A program made the translations under genes and the position numbers. Shown piece after piece: positions 44,305 through 53,628 of a DNA stretch of 64,000 bases. The DNA comes from JBAYIE01 sp041665785 (lineage in GTDB: Bacteria; Bacteroidota; Bacteroidia; UKL13-3): the NCBI GenBank assembly GCA_041665785.1, contig JBAYIE010000015.1, positions 1 to 64,000 of the forward strand. Reading direction: 5' to 3'. The first letter of the stretch is position 1; each line of letters begins with the position of its first letter. The notes under the pieces are model-generated. The model was not told the DNA's origin. It was given only the letters and a program-made list of their open reading frames with translations, and searched no databases.

Positions 44305-44352
44305 TCGTTATGAATAATTAAATAAAAACCGGGGAGACTTGTTCAGATCCGG

Positions 44353-47300
44353 TTATCGGAGCAACGTAATTGAACCGGAATATTTATAAAGTTTACCGTT
44401 GAAACTGGTAGCATTAACCTGATAGATATAAACATCCTGAGGACATTCAGCACCTGTATTGTTTATTCTTCCATTCCAACCTTCTTCTGCTTTATTCGAA
44501 TAGAATACTTGTTGACCCCAACGATTGAAAACAAATACTTCAACAGTGGCATAACCGGTAGCAGCAATCTGGAAATGACGGTTACAATCAGGATCACTAT
44601 CCGGACAATCTACTTGTGAATTCGGATAAAATGCATTTGGAGTAAACACGGTGATATCCGGTTGAATACGCATAATCAGTGTCATTGTATCCCAGCATCC
44701 GTACTCTGTTGTTACTGTCATTTTAATGAGTGTGGTATCTTCTTTGAACTGAACATTTTTCGGATTCGGTTCGGTGAAAATCCGGGTGGCGTCATCTGCT
44801 TGCGGCAAATAACCCATCTCCCACTTGTAGTTCATAGCACTGTTATCACGCACATACGATTCGTTTGTAAACGTATAGAATGGCTTCGCTACGGTAGTAA
44901 ATGGAGGGTCGAAACTAAATCCGGCTTCAGGATTTGCACGCACAATCATTTGCCCCTGCTCAGAAGTTGCGGTACAAGCTGTAGATTCACCGCTGGTTAC
45001 AACCAATTTAAATGGATGTGTTCCGTTGGTTCCATACTCTGCTATTGTTCGCGCAAATGAAGAATCACCAGTATTGCCGCTATAATTGTCATCCCATACC
45101 CACAGATAAGTAGCATTCGGAACTCCGGTTGGATTAGCGTGAATATTTGAAGTCAATGGTTCACAACCATCGCAATCCGGACAAGTAAAGGAAGCCACCG
45201 GCACCTGATCTATACGGATTTCTGTTGAATCTTTATGAGCAGCACAAACTCCTACACCAACACCCGGTTTTTTCACACTGGTTGCATATATCCATACGGT
45301 ACCGGCAGGTTTAGTTTTACCGCCGTAAGGTGTAAAATTGGTATACAATTGAGTCTTATCCGTAAAATCACCACCGCTTGAAGTCCACTCCAGATCATAA
45401 TCTACAGATGGCTGCACATCCGCAGAAACGCCAATTTCATCCGTATATTGACATAATGCCCCTCCCGGTGTAACCACTACAATCGGAGGTTGCTCCACGG
45501 TGATACGCGCAGTATCCCAATTTGAACAAGTTACCGCACCATTGGATTGTATTACCTGGAAAATAGCACTGTGTACACCCGGTGTTACCAACGGATCACT
45601 GGAATTGAAGAATGCATTCGGATTTGGTGTGTTATCTACTGCACTTGTAATAGGTCCCCATGCGGTTGTACCCTGATACGAATAAGTAGCATTCGGATTT
45701 GGATTGGTATTTCCTTTGCGGAACTCACCATCAATTTTGGTAAACAGATCGTAGTTACCGGTATTGCGACAAACCGTAAGCTCTTTCTGATTATCGCTGG
45801 TTGAGGAGAATGACACATTCACTGTTGGGTAACCTACTATATTAATATAGGTTGTATCAGCAACGATACATCCACCGGTAGTGTCTTTGTAAATCATACG
45901 TTGACGACTGCTCGTAGACATTGGTACTGTTGTAATCGATGCGTCAAACTCCGTTCCACTGTTAATAATTCCCGAATTGATTCCTAAATTATCAGAATAC
46001 CAATATGTACCTCCAGTAACCGGAACAATGCTGGCTCCGCTCTTGGTAGCAATATTGAATGTAGGTTCGTTTTTACAAATACTGAATTCAGATCCGGCAT
46101 CTATCACCGGCACCGGAATTACTGTAAATATGGTGGTATCCATGTTCACACAATTCGTAGAATAGTTTACAAAGTTGTAGGTATAATTATAAGTCTGGTA
46201 GTATCGATACGTCATAATATTACGTGCAGGCAATTTCAATACACCCGGTTTTGTCGGATTAAAGAAATAGCGTTTGCTCGGAATCATGATCGAATCAATA
46301 CCATTACCGGTCCATGTACATTGAGGCGAATTCGTAGAAGTCATAACCGGAGTTACCTGACGCGCTCCTTGATTTGCAAGAGTTGAAATTTCCAGCGATC
46401 CCAAATTTTCGCACCGCAACAAATGCGTTCCCGCATTTACAGGCGGACGACCATATACGATCACAGCAGCCGAATCTGAGTTGCGGCAACCATACAAAGG
46501 CTCAGTATAAGAATATTGAACATAGTTGGTGTAAGTCAGATAATTATCGCCCGGAGGTAAACTCTTCAGACTGTCAATTTTAATTTGTGGCTGCGTAGTA
46601 ACACCAGGTCCGGTAGTTGGATAAATCACCGCTAACGGAGATCTTGGATAGCTCCAGATACCTGTACCCCCTTGCTGTCCGGGAACCGGAGTATTAAATG
46701 GAATCAGGTTCATCAATTGCGTTCCGTAACAGGTTAACATCGGTTGAGAAGGCTTGCTTAATGTAGGCAACGGTCGAACCGTAATGGCAACAGTATCTAC
46801 AGCCCTGCACTCCAGATTCCTGGTAGTGGTATCCGGATAACTCTGAAAGACCGTGACCTCATATTTGGTTGGCAATCCCAGGCTGGTCGGACTCACCTGT
46901 ACATAAGGAATATGCGATTTGGAAGCAATGGTTGCTCCGCTGGTCAGATTCCTCCAGAGGTATAATTGACCGCCGGTTGCCATAAGGGTTGTTGTATCTT
47001 TCTGGCACAGGGAAGTATCCAATCCTGCATTGGCCATGATACGCGCATTCACAAACAGTTTCATACTGTCGGTACTTTGACAGCCAAATGTATCCGTAAG
47101 TGTAACCAAGAAGGTATTGGAATCCTGCCGGACTATTACCTGAGTGGTATCCGCAGTATTCCAGAGGAAGGAACGGATATTTCCCAAATTATTTCCAGGA
47201 TCAATCGCAAATGTATCTCCGTAACAAATTCGGGCTGAATCAATAAGTGTGCTGACCGGTAATTGTTTCACTTGTACAGTTATGGAATCCCATGTACGGC

Positions 47301-49203
47301 ATCCGTTGATATCGCGCACCTGCAATGTATAGTTGCGTGTAAATTGCGGAGTAATATTAAGATTGGCTGAAGTGTAAATAGGACCATTCAGCGGAGTAAA
47401 TGTATCCTTGATATTGTTAAACCAACGATAAAAATACGGCGATTGTCCCCATCGGGCCGAAGCACCAATGGTCATCGGCACATTTTTACAGGTAAATGTA
47501 TCCCGCACCGTTGCGTCAACCATTGTATCAACAATGAGGGTATCGCGATAGGTGCGTGTACAGAAACCACCTGTTGACGGGCCTAACATATTCACAGAAA
47601 GTTCAATCAGATATTTACCTCCGCGGGAGAAGTATATTATAGGAGAACTTTGCACATTGGCATACGAATATGCACCTCCGGCAAAAGAGAAATCACCGGG
47701 GTTTTTAGCAATGAGTAACGTGGTACTTTGAAAAGACTGAGGTGGTAATATCGAAGGATCTTTTTTGTACCTGACCTGCCAATATCCGCATTGGTGCGGA
47801 ACCTGTTCGATACTTACGCTGGCTCTTGGCAAGACTCGAATCTGGAAGGCCTGGGTAAGAATACCGGGATATGGACAACGGCTATCAATTGCTTTAATAG
47901 TGAAAGGATATGTAGTTGGTTGACCACGTTTACAATGAACGTCCTGCGGTGTCCAGCAAACTTTATACGAATCTTCACGCGGACCCAGTTGAGTACGTTT
48001 GGTAGGGTCGTAATTTGGAATAAAGGTCGCACCAAAATTCTCCATTACTTTATTCCAGGCTAAGAATGTAGTATCGGAAACTGTTGGCGGATTAAAATCG
48101 GTGTCCTTTGCAATTACATCAAAACACAATTGATCACCCGCACAAATCTCGTATTTAGTTTTAGGTTTGAGCGGTGGAATTCCGGGTGGGTCCGTTCGTA
48201 ATGTAGGTGGCGAATTCGGATCACAGAATTTTATAAACATCTGCAAATCCCTTCGTGTGACCCCGACGACCACATATTGACCATTGATGAGGCGCCATTG
48301 TTCCATACGCAGAGACAAAACTCCGGTGAATGGAAATGCGTTTGGAGTAAACATGATATCACCTGTAAGCTGGTCAACTTTAATACCAAAAGGATAGTTA
48401 CCGCTCAACGGTGGTTTGTAAGGCATTGGAATATCATACGAGTAAGGTGCGATATAAGTTGCACTTACACCATAACCATACAAAGCAGAAGTAAAAGAGT
48501 ATACCAGTGAATCCAGATCCGGATCAAAAGCTCCATTGTTAAAAACAAATCCCTGACCAGCACATAAAATTGCATAAGGGTCGTTGGTCAAATCCGGTGA
48601 ATTACAATCAGGATATGTAGCGGCACAACGATTAACGGTAGCCTCTGTATAAAAATTCTGAGGACTGATATTCTGGATAGCTCCGTTACGACAACATTCT
48701 TCAAATGAAAATACAAGATTGCAACATCCTGCAGGAATACCAGAGTTTGGACCGATATTTACAATGCCCTGAAATTCGTAGCGCTCGATACCCGGCGTTA
48801 AAGTTCCGGCAGTAACACAACCCATATTGGTACAAATCATTTTTCCATTGGAACAACGTGGATTCGGATTTACGTCACGCACGCTCACACCAGTAACTGT
48901 AAAAGTTAGAAATGTAGTTCCGTTACAGGTTGGATCTGCTCCACGTACGGTCATAGATTTTGTACATGCCGCAATATTTGTACAGCTACCGCTACAAGTT
49001 GGAATACCCGCACAGTCGCGATAGAATACCAGTGTTACCCGATAGTCTCCGCTTGCATTGATACACTTGTAAGTAACATCACTACCCACCATGTGCGAAG
49101 CATGAGCTTGCTGTGCGCTGAATCCGAACAGAAAAACGGCCAGCAGAAATGCCATTCGCATCACTCTGGTTTTCCATTCCCTACTTAAATTTATACTTTT
49201 CAT
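44353..49203 (-). CDS. large secreted adhesin-like protein with T9SS type B (gliding) signal
   Basis: 1616 residues with a signal peptide (about 16-36, ending QQAHA) and an unusually Cys-rich N-terminal segment (SHMVGSDVTYKCINASG..., CAGIPTCSGSC) seen in many gliding-associated proteins. Many PKD/Ig-like repeats follow; e.g. FTCPDCDGCEPL begins a PKD-type unit with WVWDDNYSGNTGD. The C-terminus (about 1515-1616) is a CHU_C/type B domain: DITVFTPNAFYPN, then VFVFNRWGQQVFYS and EEGWNGR, ending SITLLR. Type B cargo passes through SprA and is attached to or released from the surface. Function is probably adhesion. A -7-like box TAAATTTG lies at 49288-49295, about 85 bases before the ATG. Confidence 0.9.
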   Translation of the reverse strand: MKSINLSREWKTRVMRMAFLLAVFLFGFSAQQAHASHMVGSDVTYKCINASGDYRVTLVFYRDCAGIPTCSGSCTNIAACTKSMTVRGADPTCNGTTFLTFTVTGVSVRDVNPNPRCSNGKMICTNMGCVTAGTLTPGIERYEFQGIVNIGPNSGIPAGCCNLVFSFEECCRNGAIQNISPQNFYTEATVNRCAATYPDCNSPDLTNDPYAILCAGQGFVFNNGAFDPDLDSLVYSFTSALYGYGVSATYIAPYSYDIPMPYKPPLSGNYPFGIKVDQLTGDIMFTPNAFPFTGVLSLRMEQWRLINGQYVVVGVTRRDLQMFIKFCDPNSPPTLRTDPPGIPPLKPKTKYEICAGDQLCFDVIAKDTDFNPPTVSDTTFLAWNKVMENFGATFIPNYDPTKRTQLGPREDSYKVCWTPQDVHCKRGQPTTYPFTIKAIDSRCPYPGILTQAFQIRVLPRASVSIEQVPHQCGYWQVRYKKDPSILPPQSFQSTTLLIAKNPGDFSFAGGAYSYANVQSSPIIYFSRGGKYLIELSVNMLGPSTGGFCTRTYRDTLIVDTMVDATVRDTFTCKNVPMTIGASARWGQSPYFYRWFNNIKDTFTPLNGPIYTSANLNITPQFTRNYTLQVRDINGCRTWDSITVQVKQLPVSTLIDSARICYGDTFAIDPGNNLGNIRSFLWNTADTTQVIVRQDSNTFLVTLTDTFGCQSTDSMKLFVNARIMANAGLDTSLCQKDTTTLMATGGQLYLWRNLTSGATIASKSHIPYVQVSPTSLGLPTKYEVTVFQSYPDTTTRNLECRAVDTVAITVRPLPTLSKPSQPMLTCYGTQLMNLIPFNTPVPGQQGGTGIWSYPRSPLAVIYPTTGPGVTTQPQIKIDSLKSLPPGDNYLTYTNYVQYSYTEPLYGCRNSDSAAVIVYGRPPVNAGTHLLRCENLGSLEISTLANQGARQVTPVMTSTNSPQCTWTGNGIDSIMIPSKRYFFNPTKPGVLKLPARNIMTYRYYQTYNYTYNFVNYSTNCVNMDTTIFTVIPVPVIDAGSEFSICKNEPTFNIATKSGASIVPVTGGTYWYSDNLGINSGIINSGTEFDASITTVPMSTSSRQRMIYKDTTGGCIVADTTYINIVGYPTVNVSFSSTSDNQKELTVCRNTGNYDLFTKIDGEFRKGNTNPNPNATYSYQGTTAWGPITSAVDNTPNPNAFFNSSDPLVTPGVHSAIFQVIQSNGAVTCSNWDTARITVEQPPIVVVTPGGALCQYTDEIGVSADVQPSVDYDLEWTSSGGDFTDKTQLYTNFTPYGGKTKPAGTVWIYATSVKKPGVGVGVCAAHKDSTEIRIDQVPVASFTCPDCDGCEPLTSNIHANPTGVPNATYLWVWDDNYSGNTGDSSFARTIAEYGTNGTHPFKLVVTSGESTACTATSEQGQMIVRANPEAGFSFDPPFTTVAKPFYTFTNESYVRDNSAMNYKWEMGYLPQADDATRIFTEPNPKNVQFKEDTTLIKMTVTTEYGCWDTMTLIMRIQPDITVFTPNAFYPNSQVDCPDSDPDCNRHFQIAATGYATVEVFVFNRWGQQVFYSNKAEEGWNGRINNTGAECPQDVYIYQVNATSFNGKLYKYSGSITLLR

Positions 49204-49386
49204 ATCCTCTAATTTTTCTAATCTGTCTCAATAACCTGAGATAATTTTACCCGCGATCGGACTGTATATCTTGTGTTATTTTAGCTTCAAATTTATGACT
49301 TGCCCTTCTTAATTTTTTCTTAAGAATACCCCCGAAACCATTATTAAGCAAAGTTTAAGAGTACTTAGTCATTCCGGCTAATTTAA

Positions 49387-49394
49387 TAAATTTG
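49387..49394 (+). promoter_or_regulatory. -7 box of the threonine-synthase-like gene
   Basis: TAAATTTG matches TAnnTTTG exactly. It lies 19 bases before the ATG at 49413 and contains the TTG at 49392 that would give a longer reading frame, so it supports the ATG start. The -33 region is poor. Confidence 0.4.
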
Positions 49395-49412
49395 GTACAT
49401 TGCGCACCTATC

Positions 49413-50495
49413 ATGCATGAGGGAATTTTAAGAAATACACGAACAGGTGCTGCCATATTGGCTTCAGAGCCTTATTTTATTAGCCCTGAGGGCGATTTAT
49501 TGGATCTGGAATTTGAGCCTATTTTTGACTTAAAGGCCATTGCCCGGAGAAAACCAAATCTTTGGAGATACCGGGAAGCCATACCAATCGCACTGGATGA
49601 AAATATTGTATCTGTAAATGAGGGTTTTACACCATTGTTGCCCTTAAATTTTCTGGGTAATCAGGTTTGGGTAAAACAGGAACAATTATTCAGCTCCGGA
49701 TCTTACAAAGACCGGGGAGCATCGGTTTTAATGAGCAAAGTCAAATCTCTGGGGATCAAGCATGTAGTACAAGATTCATCCGGAAATGCAGGATGTGCCA
49801 TTGCCGCCTATTCGGCCGTGGCCGGAATTTCCTGCGAAATTTTTGTTCCCGCATCCACTTCTTCATCTAAAATTCGTCAGATTCAGGCCTATGGAGCAAA
49901 GATTCAACTGATTGAAGGAAGCAGGGAAAAAACTGCCGAAGCTGCCCGGGCGGCATCCAGATCCAGTTACTATGCCAGTCATTGCGTCAATCCCTATTTT
50001 TTTCAGGGTACCAAAACATTTGCATACGAGATTTGCGAACAAATGGATTGGAAAGTGCCGGAAACACTGATTTTACCGGCCGGAAACGGCACACTGATTC
50101 TGGGTTGCTTTATTGGATTCAATGATTTGATGCGGGCCGGAATAACGGATCGCGTACCGAAAATTATTGCCATTCAGGCGGAAGCCTGCTCTCCGCTTTT
50201 GCATGCTTTTAATCAAACCTCCATGCCTGCAATTACTCCTACACTGGCCGAAGGTATTGCCATTGAACATCCGGTCAGAATGCATCAGATTCTTGACGCC
50301 GTTCATTCAACACAAGGATTCTTTATTGGCGTAACAGAGTCGGAAATCATGGAAAGCCAGCGGGAATGTGGCCTGCACGGCTTTTATATAGAACCTTCTG
50401 CTGCCGCAACCATTGCAGGAGTAAAACGCTTTTTGAACGGTTATTCTTCTGCATCTGTGGTAACCTTGTTTAGCGGACACGGATTGAAAAAATAA
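49413..50495 (+). CDS. PLP-dependent fold type II enzyme, threonine-synthase-like
   Basis: 360 residues from the ATG at 49413. Fold type II PLP enzyme: LWRYREAIPI near residue 50 is typical of threonine synthases, Lys99 in SGSYKDRGAS forms the Schiff base, QDSSGNAG binds phosphate, and ILPAGNGTLILG resembles the second glycine-rich loop. Threonine synthase converts O-phosphohomoserine to threonine; cysteate synthase and other lyases share these motifs, so the substrate is uncertain. The length is shorter than the ~430-residue enzymes and like the ~350-residue class. It stands alone between two minus-strand units, with no homoserine kinase or aspartokinase nearby. Confidence 0.8.
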   Translation: MHEGILRNTRTGAAILASEPYFISPEGDLLDLEFEPIFDLKAIARRKPNLWRYREAIPIALDENIVSVNEGFTPLLPLNFLGNQVWVKQEQLFSSGSYKDRGASVLMSKVKSLGIKHVVQDSSGNAGCAIAAYSAVAGISCEIFVPASTSSSKIRQIQAYGAKIQLIEGSREKTAEAARAASRSSYYASHCVNPYFFQGTKTFAYEICEQMDWKVPETLILPAGNGTLILGCFIGFNDLMRAGITDRVPKIIAIQAEACSPLLHAFNQTSMPAITPTLAEGIAIEHPVRMHQILDAVHSTQGFFIGVTESEIMESQRECGLHGFYIEPSAAATIAGVKRFLNGYSSASVVTLFSGHGLKK

Positions 50496-50559
50496 ATACA
50501 CCCAGATCACTTGAAAAAGATAGAACCGTTTGATTACCGGCAACAATCGGAAAACAGTA

Positions 50560-50847
50560 TTAATGTTTTCCCAGATATCCTTTTAATATTTCCACGTATT
50601 CCTCAAATGCCCTTGCTCCTTTTTTTGTTTTGCGACATACGGTAAGGGGGTAATTGTTTCGAAATGTTTTCTCAACTGTGAGGTAGCCGGCTTTTTTCAG
50701 TTTATCAATTTGCACACTGATATTGCCGGCGGTTGCTCCCGTTTTCTCACGGATATATGTAAATTCTGCTTCCTCCAGATTCATCAGAATCGACATGATC
50801 CCTAACCGGAGTTGCGAATGCAATAAAGGATCAAGTTCCCTGAACAT
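50560..50847 (-). CDS. winged-helix transcriptional regulator (PF13601-like)
   Basis: 95 residues from the ATG at 50847; the frame is open further upstream, but that region overlaps the coding sequence of the previous gene and MFRELDPLLHSQLRLGIMSI is the natural start of this family. A small winged helix: helices around LHSQLRLGIMSIL and LEEAEFTYIREKTGATAGNIS, the recognition helix SVQIDKLKKAGYLTV, then the wing (TKKGARAFEEYVEIL). It overlaps the upstream membrane-protein gene by 17 bases and is the last gene of an operon whose promoter carries a 15-bp palindrome, which makes it a candidate autoregulator. Co-encoded regulator/membrane-protein pairs of this type are common in Bacteroidota; the signal is unknown. 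Confidence 0.85.
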   Translation of the reverse strand: MFRELDPLLHSQLRLGIMSILMNLEEAEFTYIREKTGATAGNISVQIDKLKKAGYLTVEKTFRNNYPLTVCRKTKKGARAFEEYVEILKGYLGKH

Positions 50848-51421
50848 ATTTCTGATACCGTTTTTCCAACAGTGTTCCCGGAATAATAAATCCACCCAAT
50901 ACCGCAAATGCAATCAATAACAAATGAATGCCATGATCAACCCAGAGATACCCGATGGCTGCTGCCAGCCAGTTCATATATGCTCCAAAAACCAGTGGTT
51001 TGAAACGGAGTATACTTCCCGACAGGTATAACCAAATGGCGTAAATTACCATCAGCGTTGGGTAAAATGCTTTCCACTGACTACCTGCAGGCATAGTCAG
51101 GCAAACCAAAAACATGGAAATACTGAATGCTATAATCGTTCGTTTCAGAATGGTATCTACAAAAGATTTTGCCCTTACAACCGTATTTTTTCTGTCGTAA
51201 AATGAGCGTACGAATGTGAGGATAATTCCAGCTGGAATAGCAATTCCCCAGGGCAAACTGTGATATACATATGCGGTATATTCCAACAGATAATAATTGG
51301 CCAAAGCAGCTGCAAATACAAGCCAACCCCAAACCAAAAAATAAAACCCGTTGCTGCGGATTTCTTCTTTGGTATCCCTGATCATTTGTTCGATCAGGGA
51401 TATCGCAGATTTTTCGTCCAT
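50831..51421 (-). CDS. polytopic membrane protein paired with winged-helix regulator
   Basis: 196 residues. A short charged N-terminus (MDEKSAISLIEQMIRDTKEE) precedes six membrane helices, e.g. FLVWGWLVFAAALANYYLLE, GIAIPAGIILTFV, IIAFSISMFLVCLTM and HLLLIAFAVLGGFIIPG. There is no enzyme motif. It starts one base after the stop of the T9SS protein gene and overlaps the regulator by 17 bases, so all three are translated from one message. In this neighbourhood type it may modulate the winged-helix regulator or sense envelope state; that is inference. I know no assigned function. Confidence 0.85.
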   Translation of the reverse strand: MDEKSAISLIEQMIRDTKEEIRSNGFYFLVWGWLVFAAALANYYLLEYTAYVYHSLPWGIAIPAGIILTFVRSFYDRKNTVVRAKSFVDTILKRTIIAFSISMFLVCLTMPAGSQWKAFYPTLMVIYAIWLYLSGSILRFKPLVFGAYMNWLAAAIGYLWVDHGIHLLLIAFAVLGGFIIPGTLLEKRYQKYVQGT

Positions 51422-51422
51422 A

Positions 51423-52328
51423 TTAGTTTAAAATTAATTTCTTTACAGTTACTCCGGCACTTTTATCGATAGCTTTTACCAGATAAATTCCATTCTTCCA
51501 GTTTGAAATATCGACTACTTCTTTCTGATTGATTTCATCCTGATACCACACCAATCTTCCTGTAATATCGCTGATTTCCCAGGCAATTATATCTTTTTCC
51601 TGAGTTTCCAGTGTGAGATGTGTTGTAGCCGGATTTGGAAATATTTCAAATGCCCTTTCAATAACCTGAGTTACATTGAATATGCCCGATGTTCCCCCAA
51701 CCAAACTCATATCATCAATCCAAAACCGGCTTCCAACAGTTGGATTATAACCGTCGAAACTGGAAGAAGCGATAAAAAAAGCGGAATCCGGATTCATGGG
51801 TAAATAATATTCTAACGCGAGCTCGGCCAATTGATAAGTGGATACACTATCCTTGAAAGCTGCCGATGCCATTCCAATGGTATCAGGTTTTTGCAAAGCT
51901 GTATTCCAACGAGTTAATAAAAACAAAACCGCACCGCTATCTCCGGGTTCCGGATCTGCTTTATAGTAAAACTTTAATTTTTCAGGTTTGCCGGTAAATG
52001 GAACTTTAATTTTATTGAAGTCCGCATCACCACTTGGTGTAATCAACGGACCGGTAGTTAATACACCGGATAAATCCCCAAAAGATGAACTTTTAGACTC
52101 CAGCAACACTGCAAAATTCCCTCCATGAGCATCGGTGGTTCGTTCCAGTGTTGGTGGCATCCCAAACATCGTTAACGTATTGAGGGAGTACCAGTTTGCA
52201 GGATTTAAATATCCTTGTGAAGAGTCCCAGGTTTCAAAATTCTCCAGCACAAATACCGGGTTTGTTTGCGCAATCATCCTGCTCATCCCGAGCAACATGA
52301 ACATGATCAAAAGCCATTTATTTTTCAT
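51423..52328 (-). CDS. T9SS-secreted protein with PCMD-like domain
   Basis: 301 residues. Signal peptide about 1-20 (LLIMFMLLGMSRMIAQ). The body (about 25-215) resembles the PCMD/DUF4465-type surface beta-sandwich: FVLENFETWDSSQGYLNPANW at the start, a hydrophobic core through KLKFYYKADPEPGDSG, and SRFWIDDMSLVGG at the end. A T9SS type A signal occupies 229-301 (IFPNPATTHLTL ... GIYLVKAI). Such domains are associated with carbohydrate or choice-of-anchor proteins at the cell surface. It is the first gene of an operon with a membrane protein and a winged-helix regulator, and its promoter is the best in the window. Confidence 0.88.
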   Translation of the reverse strand: MKNKWLLIMFMLLGMSRMIAQTNPVFVLENFETWDSSQGYLNPANWYSLNTLTMFGMPPTLERTTDAHGGNFAVLLESKSSSFGDLSGVLTTGPLITPSGDADFNKIKVPFTGKPEKLKFYYKADPEPGDSGAVLFLLTRWNTALQKPDTIGMASAAFKDSVSTYQLAELALEYYLPMNPDSAFFIASSSFDGYNPTVGSRFWIDDMSLVGGTSGIFNVTQVIERAFEIFPNPATTHLTLETQEKDIIAWEISDITGRLVWYQDEINQKEVVDISNWKNGIYLVKAIDKSAGVTVKKLILN

Positions 52329-52347
52329 AATCGTAAAATGTACCCTG

Positions 52348-52379
52348 CAAACGTAAAGTAGTTTATACTATAAACCAAA
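52348..52379 (-). promoter_or_regulatory. consensus promoter with palindromic operator in its spacer
   Basis: On the minus strand TTTG (52376-52379), exactly 20 bases and TACGTTTG (52348-52355) match the Bacteroidota consensus in full. The spacer begins with the 15-bp palindrome GTTTATAGTATAAAC (52361-52375), which abuts the -33 box. A bound regulator there would block the promoter. The operon's own winged-helix gene is the obvious candidate binder. Confidence 0.7.
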
Positions 52380-52671
52380 TAATTTTATTTTATTAAACTT
52401 TAAACCCCTCCTAAACGTTCAATTATCAAGGCAAACGTAAAAAATGATACCAACGAATGCATTCAACCTATACTGCTGATACTGATTTGATTCGGAGCAA
52501 AGGGCAGAGTAAGTATATGTTTATAAGCAAATTGAATATCATTACAGTAAAGTAATAAATGAAACCGGGTAGAATTACTCAAACTATATTTATTTTGCTT
52601 GACTATTACGGTTTTTACGTTAATTTCATGCAAATTTGCAGCCCTTTGTTTTTCAGGAATACAATATATAG
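52380..52671. other. rpoD upstream region
   Basis: AT-rich sequence between two divergent genes. It must contain the rpoD promoter. A weak candidate is TTTG at 52594-52597 with TAATTTCA at 52621-52628 (23-base spacing). No RNA gene or open frame of interest was found. Confidence 0.35.
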
Positions 52672-53535
52672 ATGAGACAGTTAAAAATATCCAAACAGTT
52701 TACCAACCGCGAAAGTAAGTCACTCGACAAATACCTGAACGAGATCAGTAAAGTTCCCATGATCGATGCACAGGAAGAAGTTGAGTTGGCCCGACGTATA
52801 CGTGAAGGAGATCAGGTTGCCTTGGAGCGCCTGGTGAATGCCAATCTTCGATTTGTGGTATCGGTTTCCAAACAATATCAAAATCAAGGCCTCACATTAG
52901 GAGATTTAATCAACGAAGGAAATCTGGGTTTGATCAAAGCCGCCAAGCGATTTGATGAAACGCGTGGATTCAAATTTATTTCCTATGCCGTATGGTGGAT
53001 TCGTCAATCCATTCTCCAGGCATTGGCCGATCAATCGCGGATTGTACGTTTGCCTTTAAATAAAGTTGGTTCCATTGGCAGAATCGGAAGTACAGCTGCA
53101 AGACTGGAGCAACGTCTCGAACGTGAACCAACCGTAGAAGAAATAGCCATTGAAATGGATCTTCCCATTCAGGAAGTTGAAAATGCACTGCGCTCAACGG
53201 GCCGGCATTTATCTATTGATGCACCATTAACCGATGGTGAAGACAATACCTTATTGGGTATACTCGACAGCAACGACGAACCACGTCCAGATGTGCAATT
53301 GATCAACGAATCTCTTCAGAAAGAAATAAACCGTGTAATTTCTACCTTAAGCGAAAAAGAACGCGACGTTCTTAAATTCTATTACGGACTGGATGGTGGA
53401 CCGGCACATACCCTGGAAGATATCAGCGAGAAAATCGGACTTACCCGCGAGCGTGTACGTCAGATTAAAGAAAAGGCTTTGCGTCGTTTGCGTAAATCCA
53501 GCAAGAGTAAAATCTTAAAAGCTTATTTGGGTTAA
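52672..53535 (+). CDS. rpoD: RNA polymerase primary sigma factor RpoD/SigA
   Basis: 287 residues, the short Bacteroidota form without the long N-terminal region 1.1 found in E. coli RpoD. Region 1.2 (SKSLDKYLNEISKVPMIDAQ), region 2 (LRFVVSVSKQYQNQGLTLGD, then LIKAAKRFDETRGFKF and the -10-recognising SYAVWWIRQSI), region 3 (LEQRLEREPTVEEIA) and region 4 (SEKERDVLKFYYGLDG, LTRERVRQIKEKALRRLR) are all present. It directs housekeeping transcription from the TTTG/TAnnTTTG promoters seen throughout this window. It is followed by an intrinsic terminator shared with the convergent T9SS gene. Confidence 0.98.
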   Translation: MRQLKISKQFTNRESKSLDKYLNEISKVPMIDAQEEVELARRIREGDQVALERLVNANLRFVVSVSKQYQNQGLTLGDLINEGNLGLIKAAKRFDETRGFKFISYAVWWIRQSILQALADQSRIVRLPLNKVGSIGRIGSTAARLEQRLEREPTVEEIAIEMDLPIQEVENALRSTGRHLSIDAPLTDGEDNTLLGILDSNDEPRPDVQLINESLQKEINRVISTLSEKERDVLKFYYGLDGGPAHTLEDISEKIGLTRERVRQIKEKALRRLRKSSKSKILKAYLG

Positions 53536-53548
53536 CCCTACATAAAAT

Positions 53549-53583
53549 AAAAAAAGCGGTATCGGAAGACACCGCTTTTTTTT
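53549..53583. terminator. bidirectional intrinsic terminator
   Basis: AAAAAAAGCGGT and ACCGCTTTTTTT pair around a loop that closes with a short internal stem. A-runs and T-runs flank the hairpin on both sides, so it can stop rpoD (plus) and the Ig-repeat gene (minus), whose stops lie on either side. Confidence 0.85.
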
Positions 53584-53628
53584 ATTTCTCTTCCAGCAGA
53601 TCTGATGGAAGTGGATTTATTCAAAACA

